64,000 nt of DNA from Streptomyces sp. SDr-06 (GTDB lineage: Bacteria; Actinomycetota; Actinomycetes; Streptomycetales; Streptomycetaceae). This document shows, one piece after another, positions 27,574 to 35,462 of the stretch. The DNA lies in contig NZ_QOLA01000005.1 in assembly GCF_003324565.1 (NCBI RefSeq), positions 186,001 to 250,000 of the forward strand. The letters are read 5' to 3'. The first letter of the stretch is position 1. Each line of letters begins with the position of its first letter. The notes beneath the pieces are model-generated. The model was given only the letters and a program-made list of their open reading frames with translations, did no database searches and had not been told where the DNA came from. A program made the translations under genes and the position numbers.

Positions 27574-29812
27574 CTGCCCACCCCCGCAAGGCTGTTGGAG
27601 TCGTCTTCTCTTCGTGTCCCAGCAAAAGGCCCAGCAGGGGAAGGACGGCGTCGGCGCGGGCGGCGTCGAGAACGGGCCCGAAACCGGGCGCGGCGGCGTC
27701 GCCCTGCCCTGTCCGCACGCCGGGCCCGCGCCGCACCAGCTCCCCCAGCGTGCGCCGCACGCCCGCCTCGTAGGCGGCGAACGTCCTGCGCAGCAGGGGC
27801 AGTACGTCGGTGAACACGTCCGGCGGCACGCTGGTCAGCCAGCCGTCCACCAGACCGAGCAGCCGCTCGTCGTGGACCAGGAGCATGCCGCCGCCTGAGG
27901 CCCCGCCGACGAATCCCTCGATCCAGGCGGCGGCGTCGGCGGGCTCCGTGCCCGGTGAGAGCGCGAGCCCCAGGTGGCGGGCCGCGGCCTCGCCCTCGAT
28001 CCGGCCGTCGTCGAGCAGCAGCCGCACCGCGCGGCCGCGGAGGATCCCGGGCACGGTCTCCCGCGAGGCGAGCCGGGTGAGCACGGTGGCCCAGCGCTCG
28101 CGCAGCCCGGCCGCGTCCGCCAGCAGACCGGTCGCGGTGTGCACGGCGTCCAGATGGGTGCGCATCTCGGCGGCGCCGTCCGCGTCCAGGGCCGCGCAGG
28201 CGGGCGGCAGGCCGACGAAGATCCGCTCGGCGAGCCCCGCCGCGACTTCGGCCAGCCCGGCGGTCGCGGTGCCGCGCACGTCGCCGTAGCGCAGGGTGCG
28301 GGCCAGGGCCGGCAGGGCCTGGGCGAGGTGGGCGACGTCCGTGTCGAGCGCGGCCCGGTCGGCGAGCGCGCGCATCACCACGGGCAGGGCGTCCGGCAGT
28401 TCGGCCAGCAGGCAGCGCTCCGCGAGCGAGGTGACGTCGCCGAGCCGGGTCGCGGCCACGGCGTCCGACTCGGCCTTGGCGGTGGCCGCGCCGAGCACGG
28501 TGGTGCCCCACACCCCGGCCTCGGCGACCCGCACCGACAGCTCGGGCTCCCAGCGCAGCCGCCAGCTCTCCCGGAAGGTGCCGGTGGACCGGGCCCCCAG
28601 CTGCTCGCCCCAGCCGACGCCGAGCAGCCGCAGCCGGTGCAGCAGCCGACTGCGCCCGGCGTCCGTCTCCTTGCGCAGATCGAGCTCCAACTCCCGCTCC
28701 GGCGCCTCCGGTTTGAGCCGCAGGGCGCGCTGGGTGCGCGCGAGATCGCGCTGGAGCGGGACGGCAGGCGCCGTGTCGGGCACCTCGCCCAGCACATCAC
28801 CGACGATCAGCCGCTCCCGGATCAGGGCGAGCGGAACGTCCGAGCCCTCGCACATGACCGCCCGCACGGCGTCGGTGGTCTCGGCGAGGCCGGGCAGCGG
28901 CCGGCCGCGCAGCGCGGCGAGCGTCCCGGCGAGCCGGACGGCCTCGATGACGTGGGCCGACGAGACCTGGCGGTCCTCCTCCCGGAGCAGCCCGGCCACC
29001 TTGGTCATCCACCGCTCGACCGCCCGGTCCGGGGCGCTGAACAGATGCCCGTACCAGCCGGGCGAGTCGATCCCCGCGCCGTAGCCACTGCGCCGGGCCA
29101 GCCTGCGGTGCGTCCAGGGCACCCAGGTCAGCTCGGCCTTGACCTTGGGCAGCCCCTTGAGCAGGGCGCGGTCGCCGGCCACGGTGAACTTCCCGGCGAG
29201 CGCGGGCACATGCCAGGCACCGCACACGACGGCGACCTCATCCCCGAACTCCCGCGTCGCAGCGCGCAGTTGCAGCCGCATGAAGGCCTCGCGCATCCGG
29301 TCGCGCGCGGAGCCGTCCCCATACGTCTCGCGCAGCACGGCCATGGCCCGGCCCAGCCCGGCGAACGGGGCGAGGGGGTCCGCCGCGGCGTCCCGGTGCT
29401 CGACCGCGTCCTCCCACCACCGCTCCGGGTCGTCGTACCCGGCGGCTTCGGCGAGCGCGCCGACGGGGTCGACCCCCGGCGCCGCGTCCTCCTGCGTCGC
29501 GAGCGAGTGGGCGGCGGGCAGATCGATGAAGCGGACCTGCGCCCGGTGCGCCAGCGCCCACCGGATGGCCACCCACTCCGGGGAGAACTCGGCCATCGGC
29601 CAGAACGCCGCCCGCCCCGGATCGTCGAGGACGTGGGCGAGCAGCGCGACCGGCGGCCGCATGGCCTCGTCGGCGGCGAGGGCCACCAGGGCATCGCCCT
29701 CGGGCGGCCCCTCGATGAGCACGGCCCGCGGCCGGACGGTCTCCAGCGCGGCCAGCACGGCGCGCGCCGACCCGGGCCCGTGGTGCCGCACGCCGAGGAG
29801 CGCGGGGGTCAT
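27548..29812 (-). CDS. DUF5682-family protein of a MoxR/VWA system
   Basis: A 754-residue soluble protein of the DUF5682 family, whose function is unknown. The N-terminus GVRHHGPGSARAV with LIEGPPEGDALV about 30 residues on resembles the metal-binding start of TraB/ChaN/EreA-like hydrolases; that comparison is mine and unproven. The middle carries a VVCGAWHVPAL segment near residue 200, another His-containing candidate. The rest (about 300-750) is alpha-helical and may be a scaffold. It overlaps the AAA gene by four bases (ATGA) and the VWA gene by 26 bases, so all three are translated together. Confidence 0.88.
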   Translation of the reverse strand: MTPALLGVRHHGPGSARAVLAALETVRPRAVLIEGPPEGDALVALAADEAMRPPVALLAHVLDDPGRAAFWPMAEFSPEWVAIRWALAHRAQVRFIDLPAAHSLATQEDAAPGVDPVGALAEAAGYDDPERWWEDAVEHRDAAADPLAPFAGLGRAMAVLRETYGDGSARDRMREAFMRLQLRAATREFGDEVAVVCGAWHVPALAGKFTVAGDRALLKGLPKVKAELTWVPWTHRRLARRSGYGAGIDSPGWYGHLFSAPDRAVERWMTKVAGLLREEDRQVSSAHVIEAVRLAGTLAALRGRPLPGLAETTDAVRAVMCEGSDVPLALIRERLIVGDVLGEVPDTAPAVPLQRDLARTQRALRLKPEAPERELELDLRKETDAGRSRLLHRLRLLGVGWGEQLGARSTGTFRESWRLRWEPELSVRVAEAGVWGTTVLGAATAKAESDAVAATRLGDVTSLAERCLLAELPDALPVVMRALADRAALDTDVAHLAQALPALARTLRYGDVRGTATAGLAEVAAGLAERIFVGLPPACAALDADGAAEMRTHLDAVHTATGLLADAAGLRERWATVLTRLASRETVPGILRGRAVRLLLDDGRIEGEAAARHLGLALSPGTEPADAAAWIEGFVGGASGGGMLLVHDERLLGLVDGWLTSVPPDVFTDVLPLLRRTFAAYEAGVRRTLGELVRRGPGVRTGQGDAAAPGFGPVLDAARADAVLPLLGLLLGHEEKTTPTALRGWADDQHALKR

Positions 29813-30921
29813 GCGGACACCTCGCGGCAGGCGCGGTAGAGGTCCTTCCAGCCGTCCCGTTCGCGGACCACCGTCTCCAGGTACTCCTGCCACACCACGC
29901 GATCCGCCACGGGGTCGCGCACCACCGCGCCGAGGAGCCCGGCGGCCACGTCGCCCGCCCTGAGCACACCGTCGCCGAAGTGGGCGGCGAGCGCGAGCCC
30001 GCCGGTGACCACGGAGATCGCCTCGGCCGTGGAGAGCGTCCCCGAAGGGGATTTGAGCTTGGTGCGGCCGTCGGCGGTCACGCCGTCGCGCAGCTCGCGG
30101 AAGACGGTGACGACGCGGTGGATCTCCGCCATGCCGTCGGGCACGGAGGGCAGGTCGAGCGAGCGGCCCAGCTGGTCGACCCGGCGCGAGACGATGTCGA
30201 CCTCGGCGTCGGCGGTGGCGGGCAGCGGAAGGACCACCGTGTTGAAGCGGCGCCGCAGCGCGCTGGACAGCTCGTTGACCCCGCGGTCGCGGTCGTTGGC
30301 GGTGGCGATCAGGTTGAAGCCCCGTACGGCCTGGGTCTCGGCGCCCAGCTCCGGGATGGGCAGCGTCTTCTCCGACAGGATCGTGATCAGCGTGTCCTGT
30401 ACGTCGGCGGGGATGCGGGTCAGCTCCTCGACCCGGGCGGTCGTGCCCTGCGCCATGGCCCGCATGACCGGACTGGGCACGAGCGCGTCGCGGCTGGGTC
30501 CGTGGGCGAGCAGCTGCGCGTAGTTCCAGCCGTAGCGGATGGCCTCCTCCGGGGTGCCGGCGGTGCCCTGCACGAGCAGGGTGGAGTCGCCGCTGACGGC
30601 GGCCGCCAAGTGCTCCGACACCCAGGTCTTGGCGGTGCCGGGGACACCGAGAAGCAGCAGCGCGCGGTCGGTGGCCAGCGTGGTGACGGCCACCTCGACG
30701 AGGCGCCGCGGCCCGACGTACTTCGGCGTGATCACGGTGCCGTCGGCCAGCGTGCCGCCGAGCAGATAGGTGGCGACGGCCCATGGCGAGAGCCGCCAAC
30801 GCGCGGGCCGGGGCCGGTCGTCGGCGGCTGCCAGAGCGGCCAGTTCGTGCGCGAAGGCGTGCTCGGCGTGCGGCCGCAGGGCCTCTTCCGCTTGGGATGT
30901 GACGTTTTCGAACACGGTCAT
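29809..30921 (-). CDS. MoxR-type AAA ATPase
   Basis: A 370-residue AAA+ ATPase of the MoxR group. It has Walker A LLGVPGTAKTW near residue 95, a Walker B/loop region in EELTRIPADVQDTLITILSEK near 170, sensor 1 in FNLIATANDRDRGVNELS near 205, and an arginine finger ALRRRF. MoxR ATPases remodel or activate partner complexes together with VWA proteins. The ATG at 30921 has a strong GGAGGGGGAG site; a longer frame has none. It is the first gene of the leftward operon AAA-DUF5682-VWA, divergent from the SWIM gene. Confidence 0.92.
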   Translation of the reverse strand: MTVFENVTSQAEEALRPHAEHAFAHELAALAAADDRPRPARWRLSPWAVATYLLGGTLADGTVITPKYVGPRRLVEVAVTTLATDRALLLLGVPGTAKTWVSEHLAAAVSGDSTLLVQGTAGTPEEAIRYGWNYAQLLAHGPSRDALVPSPVMRAMAQGTTARVEELTRIPADVQDTLITILSEKTLPIPELGAETQAVRGFNLIATANDRDRGVNELSSALRRRFNTVVLPLPATADAEVDIVSRRVDQLGRSLDLPSVPDGMAEIHRVVTVFRELRDGVTADGRTKLKSPSGTLSTAEAISVVTGGLALAAHFGDGVLRAGDVAAGLLGAVVRDPVADRVVWQEYLETVVRERDGWKDLYRACREVSA

Positions 30922-30951
30922 GACTCCCCCTCCGGATCGTTGTGGTCCCAC

Positions 30952-31022
30952 CGTGCACCACGCCACTGACAATCCGTCATCGCCGCAGGTCACAGCCGGT
31001 TGTCAGTGGTCACCCGTACCTT
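30952..31022. promoter_or_regulatory. Divergent PafBC-type DNA-damage promoters
   Basis: TTGTCAGTG occurs on the plus strand at 31000-31008, is followed by exactly eight bases, and then TACCTT (31017-31022). This is a perfect match to TTGTCRGTG-N8-TAnnnT, the RecA-independent, PafBC-dependent DNA-damage promoter of actinobacteria. On the minus strand the same nine bases lie at 30972-30964, followed after eight bases by CACGGT, which differs at the first position of the -10. CCACTGACAA (30963-30972) and TTGTCAGTGG (31000-31009) also form a perfect 10-bp inverted repeat. The plus-strand transcript would start at about 31029-31030, on the SWIM ATG. Confidence 0.75.
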
Positions 31023-31029
31023 CGGACAC

Positions 31030-32349
31030 ATGACTCAGCAGGGGGCGCGCTGGACGTCGGAGCAGGTGCTGGCACTGGCACCTGACGCCGCGTCACGCAC
31101 AGCGGGAAGCCGACTCGGCGCTGCGGGGCCGTGGTCGGAGAGCGGGTGCGACGACAGGGGGGTGTGGGGCCTGTGCAAGGGCAGCGGCAGCAAGCCGTAC
31201 AGGACAGTGGTCAACACAACGACTCCGGCATACCAGTGCAGTTGCCCGAGCCGGAAGTTCCCGTGCAAGCACGCGGTGGGCCTGCTCCTGCTCTGGTCGG
31301 ACGAACAGGTACCACCGACCGCACCACCCGACTGGGCAGCCGAGTGGCTGACAAAAGAAAAGAACGAACCGCGAGCAGTTCAGAGCCCAACTCCCCCCAA
31401 TGACGCGGAAGCGGCCAGACGCAGAGCCGAAAGACGAGCCGACCGGATCACGGCGGGCGCCACAGAACTGGAGCAGCGCCTGGCGGATCTGCTGCGCGGC
31501 GGCCTGGCCGCGACCGAAGGGCCGGGCTACGCCCTGTGGGAGGAGACGGCGGCTCGCATGGTCGACGCCCAAGCGCCAGGACTGGCCGCACGTGTGAGGG
31601 AGTTGGGGGCGATTCCGGGCTCCGGCCCCGGCTGGCCGATGCGGCTCCTTGAGGAGTGCGGCATGCTGCACCTGCTCGACCGCGCCTGGCTGGGCCGGGA
31701 CGCCCTGCCGGACCAGCTGGCCGCGACGGTCCGCTCACGCATCGGCGTGCCCGCCGCTCCCCGGGGCCCGGCGATCCGCGACAACTGGCAGGTCCTCGCC
31801 CAGTACGACACGGCCGACGCGAAGCTCACCACACGCCGGATCTGGCTGCACGGAAGGGAGTCGGGCCCGGCCCTGATACTCGACTTCGGAGCCGCGGGCC
31901 GCTCCCCCGAGACGACGCTGCCGGTCGGCCTGACCATCGACGCGGAGCTCACCCCGTACCCGGGCGCGGGCCAGTTGAGGGCCGCCCTGGGCGAGCGCTA
32001 CGGCACGACCGCTCCCGGCACCCCGCCGCCGGGCGGGACGGCGACCGAAGCGGTCGAGCACTACGCCCGAGCCCTCCTGAACGACCCATGGATGGAGGCA
32101 TACCCGGCCACCCTGAAAGCAGCGATCCCCGTCCCCCCAACGGACGCCACCGAAGGCTGGCAACTAGCCGACGACACATCGGACTTGAGCCTCCCCATAC
32201 CCCCCGCGGCAACAACACGCCCCGGCCTGTGGAAACTGCTCGCCCTCTCCGGAGGCGCCCCGATCACACTCTTCGGCGAATGCGGCCACCGAGGCTTCAC
32301 CCCACTGACGGCATGGCCCGAGGACGCAGAGCCGGTGGCACTGACATGA
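31030..32349 (+). CDS. SWIM zinc-finger protein of a MoxR/VWA system
   Basis: A 439-residue protein with a SWIM zinc finger near its N-terminus: C70-x-C72-x6-C79-x-H81 in a YQCSCPSRKFPCKH context, with two further cysteines (C40, C49) before it. The remainder (about 130-439) is alpha/beta and of unknown fold. SWIM fingers can bind DNA or proteins. The ATG at 31030 coincides with the predicted transcription start of a PafBC-type promoter, so the mRNA is likely leaderless. It is divergent from the AAA/DUF5682/VWA operon and upstream of a DUF5691 gene. Such neighbours occur together in many Streptomyces. Confidence 0.9.
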   Translation: MTQQGARWTSEQVLALAPDAASRTAGSRLGAAGPWSESGCDDRGVWGLCKGSGSKPYRTVVNTTTPAYQCSCPSRKFPCKHAVGLLLLWSDEQVPPTAPPDWAAEWLTKEKNEPRAVQSPTPPNDAEAARRRAERRADRITAGATELEQRLADLLRGGLAATEGPGYALWEETAARMVDAQAPGLAARVRELGAIPGSGPGWPMRLLEECGMLHLLDRAWLGRDALPDQLAATVRSRIGVPAAPRGPAIRDNWQVLAQYDTADAKLTTRRIWLHGRESGPALILDFGAAGRSPETTLPVGLTIDAELTPYPGAGQLRAALGERYGTTAPGTPPPGGTATEAVEHYARALLNDPWMEAYPATLKAAIPVPPTDATEGWQLADDTSDLSLPIPPAATTRPGLWKLLALSGGAPITLFGECGHRGFTPLTAWPEDAEPVALT

Positions 32350-32757
32350 GAGAGCGGATGGGCGCGTGTCCGCCCGAACGAAGGCCGTGGCGGCGCGCTG
32401 TCTGCACCAGGCCCCAAGGAGGCACGGATGTCGGCCCGGGCAGGGTCGGGGCGATGTGGTGTCTGGACGACAACCAAAGGGTCGCGGGCGGGCGCTGTTC
32501 GGTCGGGTGGGGACGTGGCGGGGTGCCCCCGCAAGGAGGAGCGCTGGTTCTGGGTGGCTTTGCGGTGGGCGGAACGGCGCGACGTATGAGGAGGTACCCC
32601 GTCGCGTTCACGCCCCCACTCCCCGGCGGAGCGATACGTACCGCCGAAGCCGCGGTCCCGGCCCACCGCACCCGGCCGCACTGCCGACCGCAGGGCGGCG
32701 CCGCATGAGGCCGCAGCACACACCCGAACGAAGCCCAACGCACCGAAGGGGAACCTG
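32350..32757. other. 408-base gap inside the SWIM-DUF5691 unit
   Basis: The gap between the SWIM and DUF5691 genes is long for an operon. It holds two short overlapping frames: 32428-32589 (53 codons, with AAGGAGG five bases before its ATG) and 32586-32708 (40 codons, starting in an ATGA overlap). Neither looks like a known protein, and their composition gives no strong support. The sequence may instead contain a separate promoter for the DUF5691 gene. Confidence 0.35.
32428..32589 (+). CDS. Possible small protein, low confidence
   Basis: A 53-codon frame with a nearly ideal ribosome-binding site (AAGGAGG, five bases before ATG). The product is basic with a Trp/Arg-rich C-terminal part (WFWVALRWAERRDV). 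It would sit in the operon between the SWIM and DUF5691 genes. Only the ribosome-binding site supports it; the frame could be chance. Confidence 0.2.
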   Translation: MSARAGSGRCGVWTTTKGSRAGAVRSGGDVAGCPRKEERWFWVALRWAERRDV

Positions 32758-34350
32758 ATGTCCGCCACCACGGCCCCTGCAACCCCGGCCCCCTGGGACG
32801 ACCTGGTGACGGCCGCACTGCTGGGCACCCACCGGCGTCCGGCAACCGGCACACCCGAGCAACTCCTCGACGCCGCCGCCACGCACACCCTGCGCCGCAG
32901 GGCAGGCCTGGTCCCCGCGCCCGCGCCGATACACCCACCGCCCGCCCCGCCCGACGACCGGCCCGCCCTGCCGGAGGCGGCCCGGCGCCGCCTGGCACTG
33001 CTGCTCGCCGACCGTTCGGCGCCCGCGCATGCCGGAGGCCGACGCGGAAGCGCGCCCGACCTGGGCGAGTTGCTCCCGCAGTGGCTTGCCCTGGCCAACG
33101 AGCGGGGCCTGCGCGCCTCCGCCGAGCTGCTGCCCACGCTGCTCGACGCCGCCCGGGCCCGCACCGACCTGCGCCCGCAGGCTCTCACCTTCGCGGGCCC
33201 GCGCGGGTTGTGGCTGGCCAGGCACAACCCGGAGTGGCGCTTCGCGCTGCGCGGCGCGTCGGGGAGCGCGGCGCTTCCCGACCCCGGGGACGCCGAAGCC
33301 GTACAACTCCTCTGGGACGAGGGCCTGTTCGCTGAGCGGGTCGCGCTGCTCGGAGCGGTACGGGCGTACGACCCGGAGGCGGGCCGCGCGCTGCTCGCCG
33401 CGACGTGGGCGACCGAGCGAGCCGAGGACCGGCTGATGTTCCTGGACTCCCTGTGCGGCGGGCTGTCGGCGGCCGACGAGCCGTTCCTGGAGCGGGCGCT
33501 GGCCGACCGCAGCCGCAATGTCCGGGCGACGGCGGCGGAGCTCCTCTCCGCTCTGCCGGGTTCCGCGCTGGCGGGGAGGATGGCGCAACGGGCGGCGTCC
33601 TGTGTGTCCCTGGACCGGACGGGCGACAGGGCGATGATCTCCGTGGAGGCGCCGCACGAGTGCGATGCGGCGATGCAGCGGGACGGGGTCGCCCCGAGGC
33701 CCCCGGGCGGGCGGGGCGAACGGTCCTGGTGGCTGGGCCAGTTGGTGGAGTCGGCCCCGCTCGCGACGTGGCCGGGGCGGCTGGGCGGGCGAGCACCGGG
33801 GGACATCGTGGCGCTGCCCGTGGCCGACGAGTGGGGCGACGAGTTGCACGCCGCCTGGTGCCGGGCGGCGGTGCGTCAGCATGACGCGGAGTGGTCGCGG
33901 GCGCTGCTCGGCCCCCCGTCCGCCCCGCCCGGCGAGGGCGTGGGCACGGCGTCGCTGGCCGAACGGGCCAAGCTCCTGTCCCTCCTCGGGGAGGACGAAC
34001 GGGCCGACTGGGTGGCCCGGTTCATATCCGCGCACGGGCTGTCGGAGGCGTTCCAACTGCTCGGGGTGTGCGTGGTGCCGTGGGCCGGGCCGCTGGGCCG
34101 GGCCGTGGTGGACGCGCTGGAGATCGCCCGGGACGCGGGCAGCTACCCGTGGAGCTTCAGCGGCGTCATGGGCCTGGCCGAGCGCTGCCTCGACCCGTCG
34201 GAGTCCGCCCGCCTGGACGCGCTGACGGCTACGCCGCCGGAGGAGGAGGGGGCGTCGCCGGGGGCCGGGGGGTACTGGGCGGAGGCGTTTCAGCGGCTGG
34301 TGGCTACGTTGCGGTTGCGGGGGGTGATGCGCGAGGAACTGGCCGGGTAG
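32758..34350 (+). CDS. DUF5691-family protein of a MoxR/VWA system
   Basis: A 530-residue soluble protein of the DUF5691 family, unknown in function. It starts with WDDLVTAALLGTHRRPATG and continues as a series of helices with HEAT-like character (for example FLERALADRSRNVRATAAELL near residue 250), suggesting a scaffold or adaptor. No catalytic motif is seen. The ATG at 32758 has GAAGGGGAA upstream. It is the second gene of the rightward unit with the SWIM protein, and members of this family usually occur with SWIM, MoxR, VWA and DUF5682 genes. Confidence 0.88.
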   Translation: MSATTAPATPAPWDDLVTAALLGTHRRPATGTPEQLLDAAATHTLRRRAGLVPAPAPIHPPPAPPDDRPALPEAARRRLALLLADRSAPAHAGGRRGSAPDLGELLPQWLALANERGLRASAELLPTLLDAARARTDLRPQALTFAGPRGLWLARHNPEWRFALRGASGSAALPDPGDAEAVQLLWDEGLFAERVALLGAVRAYDPEAGRALLAATWATERAEDRLMFLDSLCGGLSAADEPFLERALADRSRNVRATAAELLSALPGSALAGRMAQRAASCVSLDRTGDRAMISVEAPHECDAAMQRDGVAPRPPGGRGERSWWLGQLVESAPLATWPGRLGGRAPGDIVALPVADEWGDELHAAWCRAAVRQHDAEWSRALLGPPSAPPGEGVGTASLAERAKLLSLLGEDERADWVARFISAHGLSEAFQLLGVCVVPWAGPLGRAVVDALEIARDAGSYPWSFSGVMGLAERCLDPSESARLDALTATPPEEEGASPGAGGYWAEAFQRLVATLRLRGVMREELAG

Positions 34351-34430
34351 CCCTGGGGGCTGTGCCCCAGCCCCCTCGGCCGCGCCCCCAGCGGCGTTTC
34401 CCTGCGGCAGGGTGCCCGAGCCCAGGCCCC
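34351..34430. repeat. Hairpin and GC-rich intergenic sequence
   Basis: A CTGGGGGC...GCCCCAG hairpin at 34353-34370 directly follows the DUF5691 stop codon and may terminate it. The same hairpin type opens the repeat region at 3268, so hairpin and dispersed repeat seem to travel together. Confidence 0.5.
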
Positions 34431-34484
34431 TTCGGCTGCGGGCCGTGCGTCGCTGGTCGCGCAGTTCCCCGCGCCCCTGGCAGG
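34431..34484 (-). repeat. Dispersed intergenic repeat, copy 2
   Basis: Inverted copy of the element at 3446-3500, with the same core (read on the minus strand as GGGGCGCGGGGAACTGCGCG) and the same flanks with a few changes. Confidence 0.7.
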
Positions 34485-34525
34485 GTTCCCCTCGGCAGGA
34501 CGCCCAGGCCAGCCGAACCCGGACC

Positions 34526-34580
34526 CTTCGGCCGCGGACCGTGCATGGTTGATCGCGCAGTTCCCCGCGCCCCTAGCGGC
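34526..34580 (-). repeat. Dispersed intergenic repeat, copy 3
   Basis: A second inverted copy, about 40 bases beyond copy 2. The core is identical; flanks differ at a few positions. Together copies 2 and 3 fill most of the DUF5691-icmB gap, whose remaining part (34581-34667) shows nothing further. Confidence 0.7.
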
Positions 34581-34667
34581 GTTTCCCCTCGGCAGGATGC
34601 CCAGGCCACGCAGACGGGCGGCGTTTTCGCTCGGCGGGATGCCCGGGCTGCCCGGATGGGCCGGGGG

Positions 34668-35081
34668 TTAGGCGCCTGCGGGCTGGCGGACGTTGGAGTT
34701 GACCCAGGTCACGATCGACGCCGTGGTCGCCCCTGGCGTGAAGATCTCCGCCACGCCGAGTTCCTTCAGCGGCGGGATGTCCGCCTCCGGGATGATGCCG
34801 CCGCCGAAGACCTTGATGTCCTCCGCGTCCCGCTCCTTCAGAAGCTCCAGCACCTTCGCGAACAGCGTGTTGTGCGCGCCGGAGAGGATCGAGAGGCCGA
34901 TCGCGTCGGCGTCCTCCTGGATCGCGGTGTCGACGATCTGCTCGGGCGTCTGGTGCAGCCCGGTGTAGATGACCTCCATGCCGGCGTCACGCAGCGCCCG
35001 CGCGATGACCTTGGCCCCGCGATCGTGACCGTCGAGCCCCGGCTTGGCCACCACCACGCGGATCGGACCAGTTACACCCAT
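34668..35081 (-). CDS. icmB: Cobalamin-binding small subunit of an acyl-CoA mutase
   Basis: A 137-residue B12-binding subunit, closely resembling isobutyryl-CoA mutase small subunit (IcmB), which with a large subunit interconverts isobutyryl- and n-butyryl-CoA and so links valine catabolism with polyketide building blocks. The cobalamin signature is complete: LDGHDRGAK with the axial His at residue 19, GLSILSGAH near 75, and [10 protein letters not shown] near 105. The large subunit gene is not in the window. It could also serve a methylmalonyl-CoA-like mutase. The ATG at 35081 has GGAGG upstream. Confidence 0.85.
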   Translation of the reverse strand: MGVTGPIRVVVAKPGLDGHDRGAKVIARALRDAGMEVIYTGLHQTPEQIVDTAIQEDADAIGLSILSGAHNTLFAKVLELLKERDAEDIKVFGGGIIPEADIPPLKELGVAEIFTPGATTASIVTWVNSNVRQPAGA

Positions 35082-35462
35082 CACTGCCTCCACATGTCCC
35101 ACCTGCGCCCCCGCGTCCAAGAGCCGGGGAAGTGAACGAACGTTATCGACAGCATCCCGCAACCCGCCGTTTCACGGTGGAGAGGGAGGGGGAAATCACA
35201 CGTGGGACACGTTCGTTTTGCACCGTACCCGCATCAGTCGCCCCCTCGGCACCCAGCCGGAGGGCGGTCGTCACGTGGGGGCGGTCGCAAGGGGAGCCGC
35301 TACGAAGGCGCCGCACCACCGTGCTGTCAGCCGCGCAGCACGGCGGTCCGGCCCCTCGCTTTTTCGGGGCCGGCTCGGGCGGGAGCACTTCACAGGCGGA
35401 GCCCCATGAGGGCATACGGGGGACGGAGCGGCCTCCCGCGTGCCATTCGGGAGGTCGCCGCC
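35082..35462. other. Divergent intergenic region between icmB and lipase
   Basis: About 380 bases. It contains an AACGAACGTT palindrome-like patch near 35136, a CACACGTGGGACACGTTCG stretch with repeated ACACGT near 35197-35215, and a hairpin with 8-bp arms (CCGGCCCC/GGGGCCGG, 35348-35373). The hairpin lies in the probable 5' leader of the lipase gene. No clear gene is present, apart from the possible lipase N-terminus from 35406. Confidence 0.4.

Noticed and set aside
32061..33806. Long minus-strand frame across the SWIM-DUF5691 gap
   Set aside because: It is mostly antisense to DUF5691, Ser/Arg/Pro-rich, with no ribosome-binding site.
35348..35373. Hairpin upstream of the lipase as a terminator
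   Set aside because: There is no gene ending to its left on the plus strand. It may be a leader structure, but nothing shows a role.
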